Source of the DNA: Planctomycetota bacterium
GTDB taxonomy: Bacteria > Planctomycetota > Phycisphaerae > Phycisphaerales > SM1A02
Length of the DNA stretch: 62,918 nucleotides
Assembly: GCA_022568135.1 (NCBI GenBank)
Contig: JADFFQ010000016.1
Location: 1 to 62,918 of the forward strand
Direction: 5' to 3'
A model generated the notes under the pieces. The model saw nothing but the letters and a program-made list of their open reading frames with translations. It was not told the DNA's origin and searched no databases. The translations under genes and the position numbers were made by a program. Of the stretch, positions 34,688 to 43,183 are shown one piece after another. Each line of letters starts with the position of its first letter. Position 1 is the first letter of the stretch.

Positions 34688-35869
34688 GTGGTCAACGGAT
34701 CAGGTACAAGATTGATCGGGAGCCGCCCGCGCAGAGTGCTCTGTGCGCCGGACAGCTTCAAAGAATCGCTCACAGCTCAGGAAGTGGCCGCGGCGATGGC
34801 CATCGGCGTGGCCAAGGCGGACCCCGCCATCCTTTGCGACCAGTGCCCCCTTGCCGATGGCGGCGAAGGCAGCCTCGACGTCCTGATCGGCGCGATGAAG
34901 GGGACGATTCACCATGCCACCGTCACCGGGCCGCTTGGCGAGCCGGTCCGGGGCCGCTTCGGCATTGCCGGTGGGGGCAAGACGGCTGTCGTCGAGCTCG
35001 CGGAGGCCTCCGGGTTGGCCCTCATTCCGGTGCACCGTCGTGATCCGACTCGGACCACAACCTACGGCACCGGTGAACTTATTGCCGCCGCCGCGAGCAG
35101 TGGATGTGAAACCGTCATGGTCTGTATCGGCGGAAGCGGGACGGTGGACGGCGGAGCGGGCATCGCGCAGGCCCTCGGCGGCCGGTTCTCCGATCGATCG
35201 GGCATGCTCCTGGATCAGCCGCTGACTGGGGGCACGCTTCATAAGGTCAGCCGATACGAGCCGCCTTCGGGCTTGCCTCGGATCCGTGTCGCCTGCGATG
35301 TGAACAACCCGCTATGCGGGCCCAAAGGCGCAGCGGCGGTCTACGGGCCGCAGAAAGGCGCGACGCCTCGGCAGGTCAGGCAGCTCGACTCGGCCCTGAG
35401 CCACCTGGCCTCGTTGTGCCGCGGGGATCCGAACATGCCCGGGGCCGGTGCCGCGGGCGGTGTCGGTTTCGGACTGGTCGCATTATGTGGGGCGCAGCTT
35501 GAGCCCGGCATCGAGCTGGTGCTGGACGCAGTGGAGTTTGCCCGTCGATGTGAGCGGGCGGACCTGGTGCTCACCGGCGAAGGCTGCCTGGACAGCCAGT
35601 CGCTCCACGGCAAGGCGACCATCGGCGTGGCCAAGGCGGCTTGGGATCTGTCGGTGCCCACCATCGCTATCGTCGGCCAGACCGGCCCGGGGGCTGACGC
35701 GTGTGTTGATGCGGCGAAGGGGGGATGGCTGGCCGGCATCGTCAGCCTGAGTGATCGGTACGGGCGGCAGCGTTCGTTGGCTGAGCCGGCGACGCTGCTG
35801 GCGGAAGCCGCGGCGGAGGTCGTGCGCGAATGGCACAGCGGTCGCCGGGGGCCGCGAACCCCCATATAG
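34688..35869 (+). CDS. Glycerate kinase (GarK/GlxK type)
   Basis: A 393-residue glycerate kinase of the type I family that phosphorylates glycerate, usually to 2-phosphoglycerate. Signatures include 'VLCAPDSFKESLTAQEVAAA', 'CPLADGGEGSLDVL', 'CIGGSGTVDGGAGIAQALG' and 'DLVLTGEGCLDSQSLHGKA'. The start is a GTG at 34688 in the open frame; family-like sequence begins about residue 15. The C-terminus ends 'RRGPRTPI' within a palindromic repeat region. It is transcribed away from the DedA gene. Confidence 0.93.
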   Translation: MVNGSGTRLIGSRPRRVLCAPDSFKESLTAQEVAAAMAIGVAKADPAILCDQCPLADGGEGSLDVLIGAMKGTIHHATVTGPLGEPVRGRFGIAGGGKTAVVELAEASGLALIPVHRRDPTRTTTYGTGELIAAAASSGCETVMVCIGGSGTVDGGAGIAQALGGRFSDRSGMLLDQPLTGGTLHKVSRYEPPSGLPRIRVACDVNNPLCGPKGAAAVYGPQKGATPRQVRQLDSALSHLASLCRGDPNMPGAGAAGGVGFGLVALCGAQLEPGIELVLDAVEFARRCERADLVLTGEGCLDSQSLHGKATIGVAKAAWDLSVPTIAIVGQTGPGADACVDAAKGGWLAGIVSLSDRYGRQRSLAEPATLLAEAAAEVVREWHSGRRGPRTPI

Positions 35870-35953
35870 CCCGCGGCTTGCCGGGGGTGCCCGCCCTTGC
35901 TGCAGCGCCTGCCGGTTCGGGCATTTACCCCGGGCAAGCCCGGGGCTATATGG
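35862..35953. repeat. Inverted repeat with CCCCGGGC hairpin
   Basis: The 11-bp CCATATAGCCC at 35862-35872 is the exact inverse of GGGCTATATGG at 35943-35953. Inside the right arm, CCCCGGGC at 35928-35935 pairs with GCCCGGGG at 35938-35945. It fills the gap between the convergent glycerate kinase and UAP genes and overlaps the last codons of the kinase. Confidence 0.75.
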
Positions 35954-35955
35954 AA

Positions 35956-37383
35956 TTACAACACGATCGCCGCACCCGGTTGAATTACCACAGGCAGGTC
36001 GATCCCTGCCAGGTCATCGCATGTGAGGGCGGTGAGCGGGCCGAGCTCGATCTTCGCCGCTACATGTCCCTCGGCGTCGCGGGGAACCTTCACACCGTGG
36101 GCTTCCAGCCAGGCCCCGCTGCGATCGGACTGGAGCTGATGCGATGTCATCGGCGAGTCCTCGCCCCGGGCGTTCTTGATCGGCGCGAACTCCTCGACCC
36201 GGCTGGTCTCGCAGATGATCGATGACTTGGCGAGCGGAATCGCGTCGAAGACGAACATCTCCAGCTTGACCGCATTGGGCTGGGTCGGCTCGACCCGCCG
36301 GCCGGTCTTCGGATCGATAAACGGCACCGTCTTGTCTGCCCGGTGATAGGGAAGGGCTTGGCGCAGCGGGTCGGCGGTCAGCTTCTGGACGAACTTGACG
36401 CTGATCATGTGGATTGCAATCGAGCCGGCGAGGAATCGCAGATGCCCGGCCTCCTCGCGCTGCTGGACAAGTTGCTCGGGCAGATCGGAGTACTCGATGA
36501 CAATGGTCTTGCCGTCGGATCGGCAAAACACGCCGACCTTCTCCTGAGGATGAGCTTTGGGAACCATTTTGCTGGACATCTCAGCTGAGCTGTCCGAAGC
36601 AGCAACGTGCAGGCCGACAAACTGCGGGTCGATGACTTTCACCAGCGGGTTGTCCACCTGGAAGTAGCTGATGTGTTCAATGCCGCGGGCGACCATGTCG
36701 TGGATGGCCCCGCTGGCGGCCAATGCCTTGATGCAACCGCCGTGGCCGTCGGGGTTCATCGCCACGGCCCCCTTCTCCGAAAGCAGCAACTTTCCGCTGG
36801 AGGCGTCGATCGAGGGCAGAAGCCCCTGCGGGAACATGAAGATGTTGCGCCGATTGAGCCCGAAACAGTTGTTGTCCCGGAAAAAAGCTCGGGTGGCCGC
36901 GTCGTTTGTCTGGCTGGTCATGATGTACCAGGGAATCGTGACCCGATAGCGGTTCTGATTGGCGACGATCTGCTCGGCGAGGACGCGGAACAGCGGTTTC
37001 CCGGTGACGACGGTGGCTGGATAGGTGCCTTTGGGGCTGTTGCGGCCCAGGCGAGTGGACTGGCCGCCGGCGACGGCCAATGCCGCCACCTTGCCTGCTC
37101 GGATCAAGTCCCCCCCCGCTGCGCGATACTGTACCGCGTCGTCCGTTGAGCCCCCCCGAAGGGGGTAATACGGCGCAGGTTGGAGATTTGCGGGCACCTC
37201 AGACTGCGCCCCCGCACGAACGTGTGTTTCGATCAAGGCCTCGAGCCCAGCGAAGTCGATGTGCTCGAGCTGCTCAAGCAGCTGCGCTTTTTCCGACTCG
37301 GACAGATCATCATAAAACGCAAGAAGATGTGCCTGGCCGTGGGTTTCGAGTGTCGCGCGAATGGACGAAAGACGGTCGGACAT
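35956..37383 (-). CDS. UDP-N-acetylglucosamine pyrophosphorylase, UDPGP (eukaryote-like) family
   Basis: A 475-residue nucleotidyltransferase making UDP-GlcNAc (or a similar UDP-sugar) from UTP and the sugar 1-phosphate. The nucleotide loop is 'AVAGGQSTRLGRNSPKGTYP'. Further marks are 'MNPDGHGGCIKALAASGA', 'HISYFQVDNPLVKVIDPQF' and 'MVPKAHPQEKVGVFC', all typical of the eukaryotic-type UAP enzymes rather than bacterial GlmU. The start at 37383 ('MSDRLSSIRATLE') was chosen because the upstream frame crosses a palindrome. Together with the glmM-like gene it can feed lipid A and cell-surface synthesis. Confidence 0.9.
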   Translation of the reverse strand: MSDRLSSIRATLETHGQAHLLAFYDDLSESEKAQLLEQLEHIDFAGLEALIETHVRAGAQSEVPANLQPAPYYPLRGGSTDDAVQYRAAGGDLIRAGKVAALAVAGGQSTRLGRNSPKGTYPATVVTGKPLFRVLAEQIVANQNRYRVTIPWYIMTSQTNDAATRAFFRDNNCFGLNRRNIFMFPQGLLPSIDASSGKLLLSEKGAVAMNPDGHGGCIKALAASGAIHDMVARGIEHISYFQVDNPLVKVIDPQFVGLHVAASDSSAEMSSKMVPKAHPQEKVGVFCRSDGKTIVIEYSDLPEQLVQQREEAGHLRFLAGSIAIHMISVKFVQKLTADPLRQALPYHRADKTVPFIDPKTGRRVEPTQPNAVKLEMFVFDAIPLAKSSIICETSRVEEFAPIKNARGEDSPMTSHQLQSDRSGAWLEAHGVKVPRDAEGHVAAKIELGPLTALTCDDLAGIDLPVVIQPGAAIVL

Positions 37384-37399
37384 CAATCCCGGATCATAG

Positions 37400-37419
37400 C
37401 CCCGCATGAATATGCGGGG
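37400..37419. repeat. CCCCGCAT/ATGCGGGG hairpin
   Basis: A perfect 8-bp stem with a 4-base loop, 17 bases upstream of the UAP start codon and after the end of phoU. It could end the phoU transcript or affect UAP translation. A similar CCCCG...CGGGG element lies at 42028-42047 just upstream of the glmM-like gene. Confidence 0.6.
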
Positions 37420-37448
37420 GGATGCGCGTGGGTACATCTGGTGGAGGC

Positions 37449-38129
37449 TTACAGAATCGGCGGTGCGGGCTTCGACCAGCCTTGCGGAAGATGTCGTACG
37501 ACGAGCCCCCGTTCGACGTAGATCACCTGCTCGCAGATGTTGGTGCAGTGATCGGCGATGCGCTCCAGCGCCGTAGTGACGGTCAGCAATTTGAACGCAA
37601 AAGCTGCGCTGAACTCACCCGAGGCCACCTTCTCCTGAGCATCGAGTGAGATTTCCCGTTTGAACCGATCGACGGTGTCGTCGAACTCCAGGACCTGCTG
37701 GGCAAGGTCGGTGTCAAGCTGCGCGAGGGACTTGTCTGAGTCGCGGAGCATGCCCACAACGCTGTTGGCCATGACCCGGAATGTCGGGGGAATCTGCTCG
37801 GTCAATTGGCCGTAGTCCTTGACGGTCTGGGCAATGTTGACGGCACAGTCCGCGATTCGCTCGAGCTCATTGTTGATCTTGACGATCGTGAGCACGGAGC
37901 GGATCTCGTGCTCCTGGGTTTCGCCCATGGCCAGTAAGGGAATGGAGGCCCGCTCGATCTCGACGTCGACCTTGTCAATGACGCTGTCGTCTTCAATGAC
38001 GGCGTCCGCCTTGGCCTGGTCCAATTCAAAGAAGCTCTCGACGGCTCGCAGCGTCATCTCCATCACCCGCTCGCCCTGGGTGACCAAATCGTTCTTGAGC
38101 TGAGCCAGCTTCTTGGCGAAGGCCGTCAC
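37449..38129 (-). CDS. phoU: Phosphate transport regulator PhoU
   Basis: A 226-residue helical protein with two PhoU repeats, each containing the E/DxxxD metal pattern ('NNELERIADCAVNIAQ' and 'TTALERIADHCTNICEQV'). It signals phosphate status to the PhoR kinase and the Pst transporter in well-studied bacteria. The GTG start at 38129 is favoured by a GGAGG 8 bases upstream. The longer open frame (to 38297) would overlap the divergent pdxJ gene. No pstSCAB or phoBR gene is in the window. Confidence 0.93.
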   Translation of the reverse strand: MTAFAKKLAQLKNDLVTQGERVMEMTLRAVESFFELDQAKADAVIEDDSVIDKVDVEIERASIPLLAMGETQEHEIRSVLTIVKINNELERIADCAVNIAQTVKDYGQLTEQIPPTFRVMANSVVGMLRDSDKSLAQLDTDLAQQVLEFDDTVDRFKREISLDAQEKVASGEFSAAFAFKLLTVTTALERIADHCTNICEQVIYVERGLVVRHLPQGWSKPAPPIL

Positions 38130-38256
38130 GTGCGACGCCTCCTTCTGGGGCCGCGGCGAGGTGGAGTATAGACGCCTTGCCCCAGCCCCACCATGCACCA
38201 GCCGCAGCCCGTCGGAAAGCTTGTGAACCCCCGCCGGGTCGCCTACGCTTGCGAGC

Positions 38257-39027
<771 letters not shown>

Positions 39028-39043
39028 TAGCGGGAGGACTGCA

Positions 39044-39946
39044 ATGACTCCATTGAAGGGGGCTTACACAGCTCTGGTAACGCCGTTCGTCGCCGACGGC
39101 TCGACCGTGGACATCGAACGCCTGGAGCAGAACATTCGTCAACAGGCCGCTGGGGGCGTCACCGGCGTGGTCCCATGCGGCACCACCGGCGAATCACCGA
39201 CCCTGACCGACCAGGAGCATCGTGTCGTCGTCGAGAAGACGGTGGAGCTGGCCAAGTCGCACGGGCTGCAGGTCATTGCCGGAGCCGGCTCGAACAACAC
39301 CGAGCACGCCATCCATCTGCACCGCTTTGCGCACGCCGCGGGCGCGGATGCGGCCCTGCATGTGACGCCGTACTACAACAAGCCCTCGCAGGAAGGCCTG
39401 TATCGCCATTTCATGGCCGTGGCCGATTCGTGCGGCCTGCCCGTCGTTATGTACAACATCCCGGGCCGAACATCCGTCGCTCTTTCGGCCGACACCATCG
39501 AGCGGCTGGCGGCCCATCCCAACATCCAGGCGATCAAGGAAGCGACCGGTTCGCTGGATCAGGCAAGCGAGATCGCGCTGCGGACGGACCTGGCGCTGCT
39601 GTGCGGCGACGATACGCTGACCCTGCCGATGGCGTCGGTCGGCGGCGTCGGCGTGGTCTCGGTGGTCTCCAATCTGGTTCCCCAGAAGGTCGCGGACCTG
39701 TGTCGCGCGTTCCTGGAAGGTGATTGGGAGGCCGCCAGGATTCTTCACGGAGAGCTGTTTGGGCTGTCCCGCGGGCTGCTGAGCCTGGCCACCAACCCAA
39801 TTGCGGTCAAGGCAGCCTTGCAGATCCTCGGCCGAGATACCGGGGCGGTGCGGCTGCCCTTGTGCCCGCCTGATCAAGAGACGCGCCAGGCTATTGAAGA
39901 CATGGTCGCCGTGAGCGGTCTGCGTGCCGCTGAGCTGCCGGTCTGA
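39044..39946 (+). CDS. dapA: 4-hydroxy-tetrahydrodipicolinate synthase
   Basis: A 300-residue Schiff-base aldolase that condenses pyruvate with aspartate semialdehyde in lysine and diaminopimelate synthesis. The Schiff-base Lys is Lys165 in 'IQAIKEATGS'. The catalytic Tyr is Tyr137 ('VVMYNIPGRT') and the Thr pair is Thr47-Thr48 ('CGTTGESPTL'). An AGGA lies just upstream of the ATG. Production of diaminopimelate hints at peptidoglycan, though lysine alone would also explain it. The stop is immediately followed by the NUDIX gene. Confidence 0.95.
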   Translation: MTPLKGAYTALVTPFVADGSTVDIERLEQNIRQQAAGGVTGVVPCGTTGESPTLTDQEHRVVVEKTVELAKSHGLQVIAGAGSNNTEHAIHLHRFAHAAGADAALHVTPYYNKPSQEGLYRHFMAVADSCGLPVVMYNIPGRTSVALSADTIERLAAHPNIQAIKEATGSLDQASEIALRTDLALLCGDDTLTLPMASVGGVGVVSVVSNLVPQKVADLCRAFLEGDWEAARILHGELFGLSRGLLSLATNPIAVKAALQILGRDTGAVRLPLCPPDQETRQAIEDMVAVSGLRAAELPV

Positions 39947-40519
39947 TTGCTGAGTTTGCCCGACGTGGACCACCCGTTGCCATACAAGATCGCCGTGCTG
40001 TGCTACCTCTACGATGACGGCGGAAATGTGCTGCTGTTGCACCGCAAGCACTCGCCGAACGCCGGCATGTACTCGCCCGTCGGCGGCAAGCTCGACATCG
40101 CCCGCGGCGAGGGGCCGCATGAATGCGCGCTCCGCGAGATTCGAGAGGAAACCGGCTTGAGTCTGAATCAAGACGACCTGCGGCTCACCGGCATCGTGTC
40201 TGAGCGGGCCTACGAAGGGGAAGGCCACTGGCTCATCTTTCTGTTTGAAGTCATCCGGCCGATTGCCCCGCACACCGTGAAATGGACCGAATTTGAGGAA
40301 GGCACCCTGGAGTGGAAGTCCATGGATGAAGTGCCCGGGCTACCCATTCCTCGCACCGATCGTGAGGTGATGTGGCCACTGGTCCAGGCGCACCGCGGCG
40401 GCTTCTTCACCGTGCACATCGATTGGACCACGGACGGCATCACCTGGACGGTACACGAGTCGGTGAATCAGCAAGGCACCAAGGTACCAAGGCACGGAGG
40501 CACGAAGGGCCGCGTGTAG
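39947..40519 (+). CDS. NUDIX hydrolase
   Basis: A 190-residue NUDIX protein. The box reads 'GKLDIARGE' then 'ECALREIREETGL', which keeps REUXEEXGU but has two extra residues before the first Glu. The substrate (a nucleoside diphosphate derivative) cannot be told. The start is a TTG placed directly after the dapA stop, or a GTG at 39965. The last ~15 residues ('QGTKVPRHGGTKGRV') are encoded by an octamer tandem repeat and are probably not part of the fold. Confidence 0.9.
   Translation: MLSLPDVDHPLPYKIAVLCYLYDDGGNVLLLHRKHSPNAGMYSPVGGKLDIARGEGPHECALREIREETGLSLNQDDLRLTGIVSERAYEGEGHWLIFLFEVIRPIAPHTVKWTEFEEGTLEWKSMDEVPGLPIPRTDREVMWPLVQAHRGGFFTVHIDWTTDGITWTVHESVNQQGTKVPRHGGTKGRV
40473..40512. repeat. 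Octamer tandem repeat (five units) in the NUDIX gene end
   Basis: Five 8-bp units of the RAGGCACC type. Because eight is not a multiple of three, the coded peptide changes with each unit. It is followed within 10 bases by a palindrome-rich element. Confidence 0.8.
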
Positions 40520-40520
40520 C

Positions 40521-40591
40521 GAGCCGTCCCGGCGCGCCGGGACCCCCGCCAGCGGCTTCGTCGGCTTGTTACGAATCGTGTCTGGCGGCTC
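40521..40591. repeat. Palindrome-rich intergenic element
   Basis: A perfect 18-base palindrome (GTCCCGGCG and its complement) occupies 40526-40543. GAGCCG at 40521-40526 can pair with CGGCTC at 40586-40591. Its ends (GCGAGCC... and ...AGCGGCTTC) match the element at 12229-12280. It lies between the convergent NUDIX and glmM-like genes and may also stop transcription. Confidence 0.6.
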
Positions 40592-40599
40592 GTCGGCGT

Positions 40600-41994
40600 C
40601 TACCGCAGCCGTGCGGCGAGGGCGACTTCGTCAACCAGTTCCCCAGCTCTTTGACCGGTCTTGGCCTCGGCGATCAGGCGTATGATCGGCTCGGTGTTGC
40701 TGGGCCGCAGATGGACCCATCCGTCGGGAAAGTCCACGCGAACGCCGTCGGCGGTGTTGAGATCCGCCTCGGCAAAGCGATCGGTGACGCGTTGCACCGC
40801 TTCATTCGCTGCGTCGTTGCCGCTGAGCTGTTTGAGATCGAAGCGATGCTTGATCATTTCATAGCGGGGAAGCTTCGCGACGATTTCACTGAGCGGACGG
40901 CCTTCGGCGGCCAGGAGACTGAGCGCAAGGATCATGGCACAGAGGCTGTCGCGGACCGAGCAGACTTTCGGGAAGATCACGCCGCCATTGCCCTCTCCGC
41001 CGATCATCGCCCCCGCCTGCTGCATTGCAGCTGCAACGTTGGCCTCGCCGACCGGCGTGCGAATGACGGTCGCACCGGGGTATCGCGCCGCCAGGTCGTC
41101 GATCATACGGCTGGTGGAGAGATTGACGACGATCGGCCCGCCCCCGTGCAGATCAAACATCCGTTTCGCCGCCAGCACCACGGTGTACTCTTCTCCGATG
41201 AATCTGCCGGTCTCGTCGATGATCGCCAGCCGATCGGCGTCGGGATCCTGCGCGAAGCCGCAATCGGCACCTTCCGCAGCGGTCAGTTGCGCCAGTTCAG
41301 CGACGTTCTCCTCCACCGGCTCGGGGCCGTGGGCGAAGCGACCGGTCGGCTCGGCGTTGAGGTGCACCAGTGTGCAGCCCAGCCGCTCCAGCAGCATCCG
41401 GCCGGCGACGCCACCGGCGCCGTTGACCGAATCGAGCACAACTTTGAGTTTCGCTCGCTGAATCGGCTTCCCATCGAGGTTTGCCAGCACCTTTTTGACA
41501 TGCATCTCGTGGCCGCGCTGATCGCGTGTCACCGCAGGAGGTGTGCGGGGTTCGGCGCGGCGAAGGTCACGCTGTTTGAAGCGGCGTGTGATTTCGTCAA
41601 CGTCGTGTCTTGCCGAGGCGATGCCGCAGGCGTTGAGGCATTTGAGCCCGTTCCACTCGATCGGGTTGTGGGAGCCGGTGACGACCAGTCCGCCGGCTGC
41701 CCGATGCTCGGTGATCATCACGGCGACCGTCGGGGTGGCGACCACGCCGAGGTCGATCACCGCGCACCCAGCAGCGGTGAGGCCGGCGACGGCTGCCCCA
41801 CAGAGCATCTCGCTCGATGGCCGGGTGTCGCGTCCCACACACAGCGTGACGTGCGATCCGCCGGTTGTCTGCGTGACGAATGAGCCGAACGCGGCGGCAT
41901 AATCGGCGGCCACAGCGGAGGTCATCGATTCGCCCACGATCCCCCGGGCACCGGAGACCGAAAGCATCAATGGCGCGTCTGGCGAGTCCGTCAT
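40600..41994 (-). CDS. Phosphoglucosamine mutase / phosphohexomutase
   Basis: A 464-residue alpha-D-phosphohexomutase. The phosphoserine is Ser108 in 'VVTGSHNPIEWNG', the metal loop is 'DPDADRLAIIDE', the sugar-binding loop 'GGEGNGGVIF' and the C-terminal phosphate loop 'RPSNTEPIIRLIAEA'. The sugar loop 'GEGNGG' fits GlmM-like and archaeal-type mutases. GlmM converts glucosamine 6- to 1-phosphate for UDP-GlcNAc. The start at 41994 ('MTDSPDAPLMLSVSG') avoids a palindrome in the longer frame. It could also act on glucose or mannose phosphates. Confidence 0.88.
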   Translation of the reverse strand: MTDSPDAPLMLSVSGARGIVGESMTSAVAADYAAAFGSFVTQTTGGSHVTLCVGRDTRPSSEMLCGAAVAGLTAAGCAVIDLGVVATPTVAVMITEHRAAGGLVVTGSHNPIEWNGLKCLNACGIASARHDVDEITRRFKQRDLRRAEPRTPPAVTRDQRGHEMHVKKVLANLDGKPIQRAKLKVVLDSVNGAGGVAGRMLLERLGCTLVHLNAEPTGRFAHGPEPVEENVAELAQLTAAEGADCGFAQDPDADRLAIIDETGRFIGEEYTVVLAAKRMFDLHGGGPIVVNLSTSRMIDDLAARYPGATVIRTPVGEANVAAAMQQAGAMIGGEGNGGVIFPKVCSVRDSLCAMILALSLLAAEGRPLSEIVAKLPRYEMIKHRFDLKQLSGNDAANEAVQRVTDRFAEADLNTADGVRVDFPDGWVHLRPSNTEPIIRLIAEAKTGQRAGELVDEVALAARLR

Positions 41995-42110
41995 GGGCGC
42001 TAAGGATATCCGCTTTGCGCCAAGAGCCCCCGCATATGCATACGGGGCTATGAGGGTCATCGCCGCGGATGCATTTGGGCGGGGTCTTGGCGGCTTATAC
42101 TCTCGGCGCC

Positions 42111-42500
42111 ATGTATGAGGTGACCGTTGAGCGAATATTCCGTGCGGCCCATGCCATCACCCTGGCCGGGCAGCGCGAGCAAACGCATGAGCACGAGTGG
42201 TGCGTGCGGGTCGTGGTCGGGGGCCAAGAGGTCAACCACGACGGCGTGCTTTGCGATTTTCATTGGCTCCAGCGCCAGCTCGACGTCATCTTAGCGCCGC
42301 TTGAAAATCAGGATCTGAATGCCGTCTCGCCATTTGATCGGGTCAATCCGACCGCTGAGCATGTGGCGCGCCACATCGCCGAGGCGATCGGCGCAGTACT
42401 CCCGGCGGAACTTGCGTTACGCAGCGCGACCGTGACCGAGGCGCCGGGGTGCACCGCGACCTACAGGCCGCAGCGCCCACGCTCGGCCGGCGGCGCGTAG
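42111..42500 (+). CDS. 6-pyruvoyltetrahydropterin synthase/QueD-like protein lacking the catalytic Cys
   Basis: A 129-residue protein of the PTPS/QueD fold starting 'MYEVTVERIFRAAHAI'. Zinc ligands are His in 'RAAHAI' and the two in 'THEHEWCVRV'. The Cys that normally stands four residues before the HxH motif is replaced ('QREQTHEH'). The later 'NPTAEHVARHIAEAIG' and 'TVTEAPGCTATY' keep the conserved His and Glu. The change suggests a reaction other than that of standard QueD, perhaps like PTPS-III, where a Glu stands in. No other queuosine or folate gene is adjacent. Confidence 0.82.
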   Translation: MYEVTVERIFRAAHAITLAGQREQTHEHEWCVRVVVGGQEVNHDGVLCDFHWLQRQLDVILAPLENQDLNAVSPFDRVNPTAEHVARHIAEAIGAVLPAELALRSATVTEAPGCTATYRPQRPRSAGGA

Positions 42501-42556
42501 CGAAGGCCCAGGACATCTCGTGTGATAGATTCGCCGCTGGGCCGTGGGCTGGTGTC

Positions 42557-43183
42557 TCAATCAGACAGATAGACTTCGGTTCGCGGCATGGCGGAGGCCA
42601 CCAAACGAATGACCCGCTGATTGTCACCGTCGAGTGTCACGCTCATGTTGTCATCGGGCACAACAGTGAGATCGATGGTAGCCCGGTACAGCTTGCGACC
42701 GAGCTTGTACTCGAGGGTGAACGGCCGGATGTAGTCGCCGGGATTGTTAGGATCGTCTTGCCTGACGACGCCTTCGAGCAGCAGATGCCATTCGTTGAGG
42801 CCGCCGGGGTCGCGAATCACATACAGGGCTTCCTCCAACTCGACCCATCGCAGTTCCAGCACCTCGCCGTTGGGCGTGAGGAACTGAATGAAGTCATCCT
42901 GGACGAGTGAATCCTGCGGGTTGACGGGGAACGGCCCGAACTCCCGCCCGGTGCGGATCAGCGTCAACATGCGATTCATGATCAGCCGGCTGATGGTGTG
43001 AGTGGAGGCCTCCTCGGTTGTCGCCTGGTAAGCCATGAACGATGCGTCCAGGGCGACCATGGTGGCGGTGAGCAGGACCGCGGTGATGGCCAGGGCGATG
43101 AGCATCTCGACCAGGTTGAATCCCCGCCGGGCGGTCCGGTAGGGTCGAATCCGGCGAGGGGTTGGCGTGCGTGTCGGGCTCAC
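42557..43183 (-). CDS. Prepilin-type protein (pseudopilin), distal gene of the pilus cluster
   Basis: A 208-residue protein with the prepilin cleavage and methylation motif 'RRGFNLVEMLIALAITAVLL' (cut before Phe; Glu at +5) near residue 20. The rest is a beta-rich globular part. The start is a GTG that overlaps the stop of the preceding large gene (GTGA), so they are translated together. It may be a minor pilin or a T2SS pseudopilin of the GspJ/PilW type by size. Confidence 0.87.
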   Translation of the reverse strand: MSPTRTPTPRRIRPYRTARRGFNLVEMLIALAITAVLLTATMVALDASFMAYQATTEEASTHTISRLIMNRMLTLIRTGREFGPFPVNPQDSLVQDDFIQFLTPNGEVLELRWVELEEALYVIRDPGGLNEWHLLLEGVVRQDDPNNPGDYIRPFTLEYKLGRKLYRATIDLTVVPDDNMSVTLDGDNQRVIRLVASAMPRTEVYLSD

